From Xanthomonas cannabis pv. cannabis (GTDB taxonomy: Bacteria > Pseudomonadota > Gammaproteobacteria > Xanthomonadales > Xanthomonadaceae), in NCBI RefSeq assembly GCF_000802365.1, contig NZ_JSZE01000002.1, positions 1 to 64,000 on the forward strand: DNA of 64,000 nt. Reading direction: 5' to 3'. The notes beneath the pieces were generated by a model. It was not told the origin of the DNA, searched no databases, and saw nothing but the letters and a program-made list of their open reading frames with translations. The position numbers and the translations under genes are program-made. Shown here one piece after another: positions 27,082-36,882 of the stretch (positions are counted from its first letter, which is position 1; every line of letters starts with the position of its first letter).

Positions 27082-28878
27082 TCAACCCTGCTCGCGCACG
27101 ATCTCGATCAGTTGCGCGCCATAGCGCGCCAGTTTGCCGCCGCCGATACCGCCGACGCGCGACAGTGCGTCGATGCTGGTAGGCCGTTGTTCGGCGATAT
27201 TGCGCAGGGTGCTGTCGTGGAAGATCACGAAGGCCGGCACGTTCTGCTCCTTGGCCAGTTCTGCGCGCAGGCCGCGCAGGGCATTGAACAGCACCAGGTC
27301 CTGCGGTTGCACGGGCAGGCCGGTGCGCTGCGCGCTGCGCTCGCGCCCGGCGGCCGGGTTCTCGCGCCGCATCATCACCTGACGCTCGCCCTTGAGCACC
27401 TGACGGCTGGCATCGGTCAGGCGCAGGCCGCCATGGCCTTCGCTGTCGACCTCAAGCAGGCTGGCCGCCACCAGTTGGCGGAACACGCCGCGCCAGGTGC
27501 GTTCGTCCAGATCGCGGCCAATGCCATACGTGCTCAGCTGGTCGTGGCCGAGCTGCTTGATGCGCTCGTTTTCGCTGCCGCGCAGGATGTCGATCAGATG
27601 GCCCACGCCGAAGCGCTGGCCGCTGCGATACACACAGCTGAGCGCCTTCTGCGAGGCAACGGTGGCGTCCCAGGCGGCGGCGGGCGTCAGGCAGTTGTCG
27701 CAGTTGCCGCAGGGCTTGGGGTAGGTCTCGCCGAAGCCGGCCAGCAGCACCTGGCGGCGGCATTGCATGGATTCGCAATAGCCCAGCAGGTGGTCGAGCT
27801 TGGCGCGCTCCAGGCGCTTGCGCTCCTCGGCCGCTTCGCCCTGTTCGATCATCTGCTTGAGCAGCACCACATCGCCCAGGCCGTAGCAGAGCCAGGCTTC
27901 GGCCGGGTCGCCATCGCGGCCGGCGCGGCCGGTTTCCTGGTAATAGCCTTCCAGCGACTTGGGCAGGTCCACGTGCGCCACGAAGCGCACGTCCGGCTTG
28001 TCGATGCCCATGCCGAACGCGATTGTGGCGGCCATGATGATGCCGTCCTCGCGCAGGAAACGGCGCTGGTTTTCGGCACGGACCTCGGCCGGCAGGCCGG
28101 CGTGGTAGGGCAGGGCATTGAAGCCCTGCGCGCACAGCTGCTGGGCGGTCTCTTCGACCTTGCGCCGCGACATCGCGTAGACAATGCCGGCCGAGCCACG
28201 ATGGCGGGTGAGGAATTCCTGCAGCTGTTTGCGCGCGTTGTCCTTCTGCACCACGGTGTAGCGGATGTTGGGGCGGTCGAAGGAGCTGACGAAGTGGCGC
28301 GCCTCGACCAGATCCAGGCGCTCTGCGATTTCGCGCTGGGTGGGCGGGTCGGCGGTGGCGGTCAGCGCCATGCGCGGGATGTGCGGCCAGCGCTCGTGCA
28401 GCACGGTGAGCTGGCGGTATTCGGGGCGGAAATCGTGGCCCCACTGCGATACGCAGTGCGCTTCGTCGATGGCGAACAGCGCGATGCGGCTGCGTTCCAG
28501 CAAGGACAGGAAGCGCTGGGTCAGCAGGCGCTCCGGTGCGACATAGAGCAGGTCCAGATCGCCGGACAACAAGGCACGCTCCACCCGCTGCGCGTTTTCT
28601 GCATCCAGCGTGGAGTTGAGGAACTCGGCGCGCACGCCGAGCTGGCGCAGGGCTTCGACCTGATCCTGCATCAGCGCGATCAGCGGCGAGACCACGATGC
28701 CGATGCCATCGCGCAGCAGTGCCGGCACCTGGTAGCACAGCGACTTGCCGCCGCCGGTAGGCATCAGCACCAGGGCGTCGTTGCCGGCAGCGACGTGTTC
28801 GACAATGGCCTGCTGCGGGCCGCGGAAGTCGTCGTAACCGAAGACGCGGCTGAGCAGTTCGTGAGTGGGGGAAGACAT
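27082..28878 (-). CDS. recQ: ATP-dependent DNA helicase RecQ
   Basis: 3'-5' DNA helicase acting in recombination and replication-fork repair. It has 598 residues. Walker A is [10 protein letters not shown] (residues 41-50), the DEAH box is in [18 protein letters not shown], and motif VI is [12 protein letters not shown]. The RQC zinc site uses CESMQCRR and [10 protein letters not shown] winged helix follows and an HRDC domain closes the protein ([20 protein letters not shown]). Length and domain order match E. coli RecQ. Confidence 0.96.
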   Translation of the reverse strand: MSSPTHELLSRVFGYDDFRGPQQAIVEHVAAGNDALVLMPTGGGKSLCYQVPALLRDGIGIVVSPLIALMQDQVEALRQLGVRAEFLNSTLDAENAQRVERALLSGDLDLLYVAPERLLTQRFLSLLERSRIALFAIDEAHCVSQWGHDFRPEYRQLTVLHERWPHIPRMALTATADPPTQREIAERLDLVEARHFVSSFDRPNIRYTVVQKDNARKQLQEFLTRHRGSAGIVYAMSRRKVEETAQQLCAQGFNALPYHAGLPAEVRAENQRRFLREDGIIMAATIAFGMGIDKPDVRFVAHVDLPKSLEGYYQETGRAGRDGDPAEAWLCYGLGDVVLLKQMIEQGEAAEERKRLERAKLDHLLGYCESMQCRRQVLLAGFGETYPKPCGNCDNCLTPAAAWDATVASQKALSCVYRSGQRFGVGHLIDILRGSENERIKQLGHDQLSTYGIGRDLDERTWRGVFRQLVAASLLEVDSEGHGGLRLTDASRQVLKGERQVMMRRENPAAGRERSAQRTGLPVQPQDLVLFNALRGLRAELAKEQNVPAFVIFHDSTLRNIAEQRPTSIDALSRVGGIGGGKLARYGAQLIEIVREQG

Positions 28879-29050
28879 CCGCTTAGGATACCGTGCGGGT
28901 CAAGCCCGGGTGGCTGTCATGCCTGCAGTGTTGCGGACTGGCGAGTCGGGGAACGCCGCGATGCGAGCGTGTGCGCCGAACATTCCCTAGAAGGGGGCGT
29001 CCGGCGTTGCGTCTGAAACGACCCTGACTCCCGCCGTACCCTCACCCCAA

Positions 29051-29073
29051 CCCCTCTCCCGGCGGGAGAGGGG
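29051..29073. repeat. REP-like palindrome downstream of dps
   Basis: CCCCTCTCCC and GGGAGAGGGG flank a 3-base GGC, a perfect 10-bp stem. It is embedded in CTCACCCCAACCCCTCTCCC, a sequence found dispersed in many proteobacterial genomes. A second stem AAACCC/GGGTTT (29077-29105) overlaps the dps stop codon. Together they probably stabilise or terminate the dps message. Confidence 0.65.
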
Positions 29074-29103
29074 CTCAAACCCGAAGGGCGAAGCCCCAAG
29101 GGT

Positions 29104-29652
29104 TTACTGCAGCAGCGAGCGCAGCATCCAGGCGTACTTTTCGTGGGTCTGCAGGCGCTGGGTCAGCAGGTCCACGGTCGGGTCGTCGCCGGCGTCGTCG
29201 GCGGTGCCCAGCACCTTGCGGGCGGTGCGGCAGACCGCTTCATTTCCGCTGACCAGCTGGCGCACCATTTCGCGCCAGTCGGCGCTGTCGCTCAGGCCCG
29301 GTTCTTCCGGGATCGAGGTCAGCGCGACGAATTCGCGATACGAGCCCGGCGCGTTGTAGCCCAGGGCGCGGATGCGCTCGGCCACTTCGTCCAGCGCGCC
29401 CCACTGCTCGGTGTACTGGGTCTCGAACATGGTGTGCAGCGAGTTGAACATCGACCCGGTGACATTCCAGTGGAAGTTGTGGGTCTTCAGATACAGGGTG
29501 AAGGCGTCAGCCATGTAGCGGGCCAGACCGTCGGAGATCTGCTTGCGATCGGTGTCCTTGATCCCGATATCGATATGCGGCGCCGAGGCGGCTGCAACCG
29601 GCAGGGCATCGTTGACGATGACGGGCTTGTTGGCGTTCTTTTTCTTGGACAT
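29104..29652 (-). CDS. dps: Dps family DNA-binding ferritin-like protein
   Basis: Forms dodecamers that oxidise and store iron and protect DNA during oxidative stress or starvation. It has 182 residues. The lysine-rich N-terminus (MSKKKNANKP) can bind DNA. The inter-subunit ferroxidase site is seen in LKTHNFHWNVTG and in EVAERIRALG downstream of WGALD. An AAGGA Shine-Dalgarno sequence precedes the ATG. It is divergent from hrpA with 103 bp between starts; that gap is AT-rich and likely holds both promoters. Confidence 0.93.
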   Translation of the reverse strand: MSKKKNANKPVIVNDALPVAAASAPHIDIGIKDTDRKQISDGLARYMADAFTLYLKTHNFHWNVTGSMFNSLHTMFETQYTEQWGALDEVAERIRALGYNAPGSYREFVALTSIPEEPGLSDSADWREMVRQLVSGNEAVCRTARKVLGTADDAGDDPTVDLLTQRLQTHEKYAWMLRSLLQ

Positions 29653-29755
29653 GGAATGGTCCTTCTGAGGGTTGGTGTCTGACAGAACAGTTATGGCGTC
29701 ACAATAGACAGGCTAAAGGATCAAACGTCATTCAATCTTTCACATTTTCCGATCA

Positions 29756-32700
29756 ATGAGCGCTATCGATACCGACCTTGCCAATACCTTGCGCGAGCGC
29801 CGCCGTGCCGTGGATGGCGCGATGAGCCGCGACCGTGGCCGTTTGCTGGGCCTATGGTCGCGCTGGCAGGGCAAGCCCGGCAATGTGCAGGTGCGCGAGG
29901 CGTTCGAGCAAGCCCTGGCGGCATCGCAGGCACAGCGCCAGGCGCGCGCCGAGCAGCTGCCCGCCATCACGCTGGACGAGCAGCTGCCGATTGCGCGCGA
30001 GGCCGAACGCATCATTGCGCTGATCCGCGACCACCAGGTGGTGGTCATTGCCGGCGAGACCGGCTCGGGCAAGACCACCCAGTTGCCCAAGCTGTGTCTG
30101 GCGGCCGGGCGCGGTACGGCCGGCATGATCGGCTGTACCCAGCCGCGCCGGATTGCCGCGCGTGCGGTGGCGGCACGCGTGGCCGACGAGTTGAAGACCC
30201 CATTGGGCACCACGGTGGGCTTCCAGGTGCGCTTCACCGACCGGGTGAGCGAGCAGTCGCGCATCAAGTTCATGACCGACGGCATCCTGCTGGCTGAAAT
30301 CGCCAGCGACCGTTGGCTGTCGTCCTACGACACCATCATCGTGGACGAGGCGCACGAGCGCAGCCTCAACATCGATTTCCTGCTGGGCTATCTCAAGCAA
30401 TTGCTGCGCAAGCGCCCCGATCTGAAGCTGATCGTCACCTCGGCCACCATCGATACCGAGCGCTTCGCCCAGCACTTCAACAATGCGCCGGTGATCAGCG
30501 TGGAAGGGCGCACCTTCCCGGTGGAAGTGCGCTACCGCCCGTTGGAGGGCGAGGCGGGCGGCGAGGAGGACGACGGCAACGGGCGTGACGGCGAACGCAC
30601 GGTCAACGATGCGATCGTGGCGGCCATCGATGAAATCACCCGCATCGACCCGCGTGGCGATGTGCTGATGTTCCTGCCGGGCGAGCGCGAGATCCGCGAT
30701 GCGCATCATTCCCTGGAGCGGCGCAAATACCGCGACACCGAAGTGGTGCCGCTGTATGCGCGGTTGTCGGCGGCCGACCAGGACCGTGTCTTCAACCCCG
30801 GCCCGCGCCGACGCCTGGTGCTGGCCACCAACGTGGCCGAGACCTCGTTGACGGTGCCGCGCATCCGCTATGTGGTGGACCCGGGGTTTGCGCGGGTCAA
30901 ACGCTACAGCCCGCGCCAGAAGCTGGACCGCCTGCACATCGAGCCTATTTCGCAGGCCAGCGCCAACCAGCGCATGGGCCGCTGCGGACGCATCGCCGAG
31001 GGCATCTGCTACCGGCTGTATGCCGAAGCCGACTTTGCTGCGCGCCCGGCGTTCACCGACCCGGAGATCCGGCGTTCGTCGTTGTCGGGCGTGATCCTGC
31101 GCATGTTGCAGCTGGGGCTGGGGCGGATCGAAGACTTTCCGTTTCTGGAAGCGCCGGACGAACGTGCGGTGGCCGATGGCTGGCAGCAGCTGCTGGAACT
31201 GGGTGCAATCGATGCCGAACGCCGTCTGACCGCCATCGGCAGGCAGATGGCGCGCCTGCCGGTGGACGTCAAGCTGGCGCGCATGCTGGTGGCCGCGCAA
31301 CAGCATGGGTGCCTGCGCGAGATGATCATCATCGCCTCCTTCCTGGGCATCCAGGACCCGCGCGAGCGCCCGCCCGAAGCACGCGAGGCCGCCGACAACG
31401 CGCATGCGCTGTTTGCCGATGCGCGTTCGGAATTCGTCGGCATCCTGCGCCTGTGGGAAGCGTACCGGCAGGTGCACGAAGATCTCACCCAATCCAAGTT
31501 GCGCGACTGGTGCGGCCGGCATTTCCTCGGCTTCTTGCGCATGCGCGAGTGGCGCGAACTGCATCGTCAGTTGCGGCTGCTGTGCGAGGAGCTCGGCTGG
31601 AGCGAAGAGCCGGCCACCGCGGTGCTGGCGCCGCTGCTGGCCGGTGCCAGTGCGCCGGCACGCGACGACGGCCACAACGCCAACCGGCCCACGCGCGGGC
31701 AACTGCATCGCGCCGCGCGCCTGGCGCGCGAAGGCAAGCCCGATCCCACCGCGCCGGCGCTGCAGCGCACGCCCGCGGCGGCAAGCCGGCAGGCCGACGC
31801 GGCCGAGGTGTCGGCACGCACCAGCGAGCGCGAACGCGCGGCCGCCTATCAATCGCTGCATCGCGCGCTACTGGCCGGCCTGCCCACGCAGATCGGCCAC
31901 CGCACCGAAAAGGGCGACTTTCTGGCGGCGCGGCAGCGGCGGTTCGTGCCATTCCCCGGCTCGGCCCTGGCGCGCAAGCCGCCACCGTGGATCCTGGTGG
32001 CCACGCTGCTGGACACCCAAAAGGTCTGGGGCATGACCAACGCGGCGATCGAGCCGGACTGGGCCATCGCCGAACTGGGGCACCTGCTGGCGCGCAAGCA
32101 CTTCGATGCGCATTGGTCGCGCGCCCAGGGGCAGGTGGTCGCTTCCGAACAGATCAGCCTGTTCGGCCTGGTGCTGGCACCGAAGAAGCCGGTGCACTAC
32201 GGCAAGATCGACCCGGCCGGCGCACACGAGTTGTTCGTGCGCCAGGGCCTGGTGACCGGCGAGATCAACACGCGCGCGGCCTTCGTCGCCGACAACCTCA
32301 AGGTGCTGGAGCAGGCACGCGAAGAAGAAGCAAAGCTGCGGCGTGCCGGCATCATGGCCGACGAAGGCTGGCAAGCGCGCTGGTATCTGGACCGCATCCC
32401 GGCCGAACTGCATTCGGCCAGCGGGCTGGATGCGTGGTGGAAGACCCTGCCGCCGGACAAGCGCCGCAGCCTGCATTGGAGCTTGAACGACCTGCTGCCG
32501 GGCGAAGGCAGCGAGGCGGACCGCTTTCCGAAGTATTTCCCGCTTGGCGATGCGCGGCTGCCGTTGCACTACCGCTTCGAGCCGGGTGCCGTCGATGACG
32601 GTGTCACCCTGGAGGTGCCGCTGCACCTGCTCAACGCGCTGGACCCGGCGCGCCTGTCGTGGCTGGCACCGGGCTTTGTGGCCGACAAGGCGTCGGCGCT

Positions 32701-33871
32701 GATCCGCAGCCTGCCCAAGGCGCTGCGGCGCAATTTCGTGCCGGCGCCGGACTTCGGGCGTGCGTTCTACGAGGCCTACAGCCTGCCCTCGGCCGACGAT
32801 ATCCGCGGCGAGCTGGCGCGGTTTTTGTCCAAGGCCACCGGTGTGCAGGTGGCGGCGCTGGATTTCGATGAGGAGTCACTGGACACGCATCTGCTGATGA
32901 ACCTGCGCCTGCGCGACGATGACGGCAAGGTGCTCACCGAATCGCGCGATCTGGACGGGCTGCGCGCGCGCTTCGGCGAGGGCGCCGGCCAGGCATTTGC
33001 CGCGCGGGCCGGGCGTGCGCTGGCCGCCGAAGGTTTGCGCGACTTTCCGGCCGCCGCGATCCCCGAGCAGGTGGCCGGCGAGGCCGGTGTGCCGGCCTAT
33101 CCGGCCTTGGTGGATCAGGGCGACAACGCGGCGCTACGCATCTTCGCCGACCGCAACGAGGCGGCGCGCGCGCATCCGCGCGGGGTGCGGCGTCTGCTGG
33201 AAATCGCGCTCGCCGACAAGATCAAGCAGGCGCGCAAGCAGTTGCCGGTGTCGCCCAAGACCGGCTTGCTGTACGCGGCCATCGAATCGCAGGAGCGCCT
33301 GCGTGGCGATCTGGTCGATGCCGCGCTCAATGCGGTGCTGGCCGAGGGGCTGGCTGCGATTCGCGACCCGGCTGCATTTGCGCAACGTCGCGACGATGCC
33401 ACCAAGCGGCTGTTCGGCGAGGCGATGGCGCGGCTGACCCTGGCCGAAAGCATCCTGGGGGCAGTCGCCGAGCTCAAACCCCTGCTGGAAGCGCCGTTGA
33501 TGGGCTGGGCACGCGGCAATCTGGACGACATGGAGCAGCAGTTGCGTGCGCTGGTGCATGCCGGGTTCTTGCGTGACACGCCGGCCGAGGCGCTGGCCAA
33601 CTATCCGCGCTACCTCAGGGCGATGATCCTGCGTACCGAGCGGGCCAAGCGCGACCCGGCGCGCGACCAGGCGCGCATGCTCGAACTCAAGCCCTTCGTG
33701 GATGCGCTGGATGACGCGGCCGCGCGCGGCTTGCAGCAGCGCGAGGAATGGCAATCGCTGCGTTGGGATCTGGAAGAGCTGCGTGTGTCGGTATTTGCGC
33801 AGGAACTGGGCGCCAAGTCGGGCGTGTCTGCGAAGAAGTTATCGCAGCGCGTCGCGGCGCTGCGGAGCTGA
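29756..33871 (+). CDS. hrpA: ATP-dependent RNA helicase HrpA
   Basis: DEAH-box helicase of 1371 residues, the normal HrpA size. Walker A is GETGSGKTT at residues 100-108, the DEAH box is in IIVDEAHERSLNIDFLLGYL, motif III is VTSATID, and motif VI is QRMGRCGRIAEG. The helicase-associated domains are followed by a long C-terminal DUF3418-type region (LHWSLNDLLPGEG, then LPVSPKTGLLYAAIESQERL). HrpA in E. coli resolves stalled, collided ribosomes and affects fimbrial mRNA processing. It stands alone, divergent from dps. Confidence 0.95.
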   Translation: MSAIDTDLANTLRERRRAVDGAMSRDRGRLLGLWSRWQGKPGNVQVREAFEQALAASQAQRQARAEQLPAITLDEQLPIAREAERIIALIRDHQVVVIAGETGSGKTTQLPKLCLAAGRGTAGMIGCTQPRRIAARAVAARVADELKTPLGTTVGFQVRFTDRVSEQSRIKFMTDGILLAEIASDRWLSSYDTIIVDEAHERSLNIDFLLGYLKQLLRKRPDLKLIVTSATIDTERFAQHFNNAPVISVEGRTFPVEVRYRPLEGEAGGEEDDGNGRDGERTVNDAIVAAIDEITRIDPRGDVLMFLPGEREIRDAHHSLERRKYRDTEVVPLYARLSAADQDRVFNPGPRRRLVLATNVAETSLTVPRIRYVVDPGFARVKRYSPRQKLDRLHIEPISQASANQRMGRCGRIAEGICYRLYAEADFAARPAFTDPEIRRSSLSGVILRMLQLGLGRIEDFPFLEAPDERAVADGWQQLLELGAIDAERRLTAIGRQMARLPVDVKLARMLVAAQQHGCLREMIIIASFLGIQDPRERPPEAREAADNAHALFADARSEFVGILRLWEAYRQVHEDLTQSKLRDWCGRHFLGFLRMREWRELHRQLRLLCEELGWSEEPATAVLAPLLAGASAPARDDGHNANRPTRGQLHRAARLAREGKPDPTAPALQRTPAAASRQADAAEVSARTSERERAAAYQSLHRALLAGLPTQIGHRTEKGDFLAARQRRFVPFPGSALARKPPPWILVATLLDTQKVWGMTNAAIEPDWAIAELGHLLARKHFDAHWSRAQGQVVASEQISLFGLVLAPKKPVHYGKIDPAGAHELFVRQGLVTGEINTRAAFVADNLKVLEQAREEEAKLRRAGIMADEGWQARWYLDRIPAELHSASGLDAWWKTLPPDKRRSLHWSLNDLLPGEGSEADRFPKYFPLGDARLPLHYRFEPGAVDDGVTLEVPLHLLNALDPARLSWLAPGFVADKASALIRSLPKALRRNFVPAPDFGRAFYEAYSLPSADDIRGELARFLSKATGVQVAALDFDEESLDTHLLMNLRLRDDDGKVLTESRDLDGLRARFGEGAGQAFAARAGRALAAEGLRDFPAAAIPEQVAGEAGVPAYPALVDQGDNAALRIFADRNEAARAHPRGVRRLLEIALADKIKQARKQLPVSPKTGLLYAAIESQERLRGDLVDAALNAVLAEGLAAIRDPAAFAQRRDDATKRLFGEAMARLTLAESILGAVAELKPLLEAPLMGWARGNLDDMEQQLRALVHAGFLRDTPAEALANYPRYLRAMILRTERAKRDPARDQARMLELKPFVDALDDAAARGLQQREEWQSLRWDLEELRVSVFAQELGAKSGVSAKKLSQRVAALRS

Positions 33872-34098
33872 GCGGCATTTGATTTATGGCAGCGCGTTGC
33901 CCGTCGTCGGGTGCGCACGCCGAACCAGGAACGCACCCCCAGCAGGCCGGCCGCTCCGATCGCATCGGGCGGCCGGCGCGGCGTGCAGTTCACATGGCCG
34001 AAGCGTCGTGGCGCGGTGTCGGCGGTGCGGTCGGCGGCAACGGCTTATACGCACGCACAAGACACGCAGCAAGCCCGCGCCGGCTGCCAACCCATCAA

Positions 34099-34137
34099 GC
34101 AATGGCCGCACCGACCCATGGCCGGTGCGGCCGTTGC
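34099..34137. terminator. Long hairpin between convergent hrpA and TonB-dependent receptor genes
   Basis: GCAATGGCCGCACCG (34099-34113) pairs with CGGTGCGGCCGTTGC (34123-34137) with one T-G wobble, leaving a 9-nt loop. It ends 9 bp past the receptor stop (minus strand) and about 230 bp after the hrpA stop, so it most likely ends the receptor transcript. No strong T run follows. Confidence 0.6.
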
Positions 34138-34146
34138 CTGCCCGTT

Positions 34147-36783
34147 TCAGAACTTCACATGCAGGCTGGCCATGTAACGGCGCCCACTCCTGTAACGGCC
34201 GGCCAGGTGATCCTTGTCGCCCAGATACTGCAGGTATTCTTCATCCAGCAGGTTTTGCGCATCCACCTGCAGCGACCAGTTGGGGCTGAAGGCATAGCCG
34301 ATGCTTGCCCCCAATTCGGCATAGTCGTCCACGCTGGCCGGTGCCGCGCCGGCGACATAGCCGCCGGCCAGATAGCTGTCGCGCCAGTTGTAGGTAAGCC
34401 GCGCGTTGAGCGGGCCTTTCTCGTAGTACGGGCTGAACGCCACGCTGTTGCGCGATTGGTAGGGCAGGGCGTCGCCGGTGTTGTTTTCGCCGTTGGCGTA
34501 AGTGTAGTTGGCGGTCAGGCCGAAGCCACTGTCGCCGAACGGTTGCTGGAAGGAAATGTTGAAGCCCTTGACCTTGCCGTCGCCGGCATTGCGCGGCCGC
34601 TGGATGCTGTAGTCGCAATAGCCGTCGGCGGTACAGCCGTTGCTGCCGAGCAATTGCGCCCAGCTTTGCGGCGCGGTGTCGCGGAGCGCGTTGTACTGGC
34701 GCTCCACGCTGGCGCTGGTGTCGATGTAGTTGTCGATCTTCTTGTAGAACACCGACCAGGCCACCACCGATTGCTGCGCGAAGTAGTACTCGGCCGACAG
34801 GTTGAAATTCCACGATTCGTAGGGCGACAACTCCGCGTTGCCGCCGCTGCCGGTCAAGGTGGTGTCGTTGAGGAAGGTGTTGTTGACCATCTGGTTGTAG
34901 GGCGCCCAGGCGATCACCTTGGCGGCCGCAAAGCGGAACACCCAATCGTCGGCAGCGTCGTACGACAGCGTCAGCGAAGGCAGCAGAAAGTCTTCCTTGC
35001 GGGTGCGGGTCTGCCACAGGCTGTCGGCATTGGCCAGCGAGGGCGTGCCGCTGTAGACGAAACCGCTGCCCTCGGTCTTGGAATCCACATAGCGCACACC
35101 CAGGTTGCCGCGCACACCGCCGCCGGAAAAATTCAGCTGCGCATAGGCTGCGTTGTTGGTCTGCTCCAGCGCCCAGCTGTTGTTGAGATAGCTGGCCGGA
35201 TCCGGTGCGCCGTAATCGACCGGGCTGTTGCGGATCCAGTTCAGCACATTGTTACGGCCCGCCTGCACATGCCGGCCGTGATCGGGATGGAAATCCTGCA
35301 GATTGGTGAGCCCGATCGTGCCGACATCGGCCAACGTGCCGGGGGTCACTCCGCCGTAGACATTGAGCTCGAAGCGCTCCTCGTGTTTGCCATGGCGCAC
35401 GCCCAGCAGCAATTGGTTGAACACGCTGTCGAACTGCAGGTTGAGGTCCAGCTGGCCGTAGGTGTCCTTGCTCTCAGTGGAGAAGATGCCGTTGTTGCCG
35501 AACCAGCCGCCGGCCGAGCCCCAGTTGGCCGGGTTGCGCGCCGCCGCAGGGTCGTCGAAGCGGATGCCACGGCGGGTGTCCCAGCTGAAGCCGCCGTTGT
35601 AGAACGGTTCGATGAAGTATTGCGACAGATCGGTGTTCTCCGATTTGCTCTGGCCCACCTGTCCGTTCAAGCCCCAGCCGTCGCCGCGGAACGCGCCGCG
35701 CAGGTCCAGGCCCTTGGTGGTGACTTCCGATTCGCGCACGTTGTTGTCGTAGATCACCGTGCCGCCGAGCGGATCGGCATTGGCGCTGGAGTGGCCGCTG
35801 GTCACCACGCCATTGCGCACGCTGCCCAGCTGGTCCACCGCCGCCACCGTGCCGGCGTTCCAGGTGAGAAAGCTGTACATCGACTGGTTGTAGTTGTCGA
35901 AATTCTCATTGATGTACAGGCCGCTCAGGTTGAACTCCAGCGCATCGCTGGGCTTGAGTTGCAGGTTGACCACGGCACTGTCGCGCTCACGGTCCTGCTG
36001 GAACCAGGCGGCATTGATCGAGTTGGGTACGTCCGCATCGGCCGGCACCGTGCCTGCTGCATTAGGGAAGCTACTGGCCGGCGCGTAGCCGAAGACTTCC
36101 ATGCCACGGCGGTCGACGCGCTCTTGGTAATGCTGCGCGGAGACCGCGATACCGAAGGTGTCTGCAGCGTTCTTCCAGCTGTAAAGCAGCGCCGCGTTGG
36201 GTTTGCCCGTGCTGGCCTGGTCGCTGTAGCTGTAGCCGATGGAACCGGCAATCTCGTTGGCCTCCAGGTCCAGCGGCTGGCGCGTATGCATCAGGACCGT
36301 GCCGCCCAGGCTGCCTTCGGTCAGTCGCGCCTCGGAGGATTTGAGGATTTCCGCGCGGCCCAGGATTTGCGGTGCCAGCAAGGTGTAGTCGAAACCGCGG
36401 CTGGGTTGTTCGCCGTACAGCCAGATCGCCTGCGCCACCGGGTGGCCGTCCAGGAATGACAGGTTGAGGCTGGGATCGGTACCGTCGATGCTCACGCGTT
36501 CGCCTTGTCCGAAGCGGCGATCCAGGGTGACGCCAGGAATCTGCGACAGCGCTTCGGCCACGTTGGTGCTCGGGAACTTGCCGATGTCCTCGGCAGTGAT
36601 GGCCTCGGAAATGCCCGTGTTGTTGCGTTTGGTGTCGAGCGATTTTTCCAGGCTGGCACGGATGCCGACCACCTGGACCGCATCCAGGTCGGTGGCGTGC
36701 TGACCATCGCTCTGCTGGGCATGCGCACTGAATGCCAACGACAACGCAATCGCACTGGACAGCAGGGTGGTGCTGTATTTCAT
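34147..36783 (-). CDS. TonB-dependent outer-membrane receptor (probable carbohydrate transporter)
   Basis: 878 residues from the ATG at 36783, which has AGGAGAG at the right distance. The signal peptide ends SAHAQ. A TonB-box-like stretch (LDAVQVVGIRASLEKSL) is followed by the plug domain (GISEAITAEDIGKFPSTNVA, IPGVTLDRRFGQGERVSIDG) and a 22-strand barrel ending in the aromatic signature SLHVKF. The sequence type (plug with SLDTKRN) is that of the TonB-dependent receptors abundant in Xanthomonas carbohydrate-utilisation loci. It is transcribed after the kinase gene (99 bp gap), so sugar uptake is coupled to phosphorylation. Confidence 0.92.
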   Translation of the reverse strand: MKYSTTLLSSAIALSLAFSAHAQQSDGQHATDLDAVQVVGIRASLEKSLDTKRNNTGISEAITAEDIGKFPSTNVAEALSQIPGVTLDRRFGQGERVSIDGTDPSLNLSFLDGHPVAQAIWLYGEQPSRGFDYTLLAPQILGRAEILKSSEARLTEGSLGGTVLMHTRQPLDLEANEIAGSIGYSYSDQASTGKPNAALLYSWKNAADTFGIAVSAQHYQERVDRRGMEVFGYAPASSFPNAAGTVPADADVPNSINAAWFQQDRERDSAVVNLQLKPSDALEFNLSGLYINENFDNYNQSMYSFLTWNAGTVAAVDQLGSVRNGVVTSGHSSANADPLGGTVIYDNNVRESEVTTKGLDLRGAFRGDGWGLNGQVGQSKSENTDLSQYFIEPFYNGGFSWDTRRGIRFDDPAAARNPANWGSAGGWFGNNGIFSTESKDTYGQLDLNLQFDSVFNQLLLGVRHGKHEERFELNVYGGVTPGTLADVGTIGLTNLQDFHPDHGRHVQAGRNNVLNWIRNSPVDYGAPDPASYLNNSWALEQTNNAAYAQLNFSGGGVRGNLGVRYVDSKTEGSGFVYSGTPSLANADSLWQTRTRKEDFLLPSLTLSYDAADDWVFRFAAAKVIAWAPYNQMVNNTFLNDTTLTGSGGNAELSPYESWNFNLSAEYYFAQQSVVAWSVFYKKIDNYIDTSASVERQYNALRDTAPQSWAQLLGSNGCTADGYCDYSIQRPRNAGDGKVKGFNISFQQPFGDSGFGLTANYTYANGENNTGDALPYQSRNSVAFSPYYEKGPLNARLTYNWRDSYLAGGYVAGAAPASVDDYAELGASIGYAFSPNWSLQVDAQNLLDEEYLQYLGDKDHLAGRYRSGRRYMASLHVKF

Positions 36784-36882
36784 GATGTCTCTCCTCATCA
36801 CGCACAGGGATGGACGGCGGGCGGCTGCTCGCCGGATGCGGGGTGTTGCCGCCGCGCGTTCTCGACACGCGCGGCAGATCGC

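Noticed and set aside
27064-29016. 650-codon plus-strand frame antisense to recQ
   Set aside because: No domain similarity; recQ on the minus strand is complete with all helicase motifs.
29852-31861. 669-codon minus-strand frame antisense to hrpA
   Set aside because: Shadow of the helicase coding strand, rich in His, Gln, Arg and Gly with no recognisable motif.
33886-36459. 857-codon plus-strand frame antisense to the TonB-dependent receptor
   Set aside because: The minus-strand receptor has a signal peptide, plug and barrel; the plus frame lacks any known fold.
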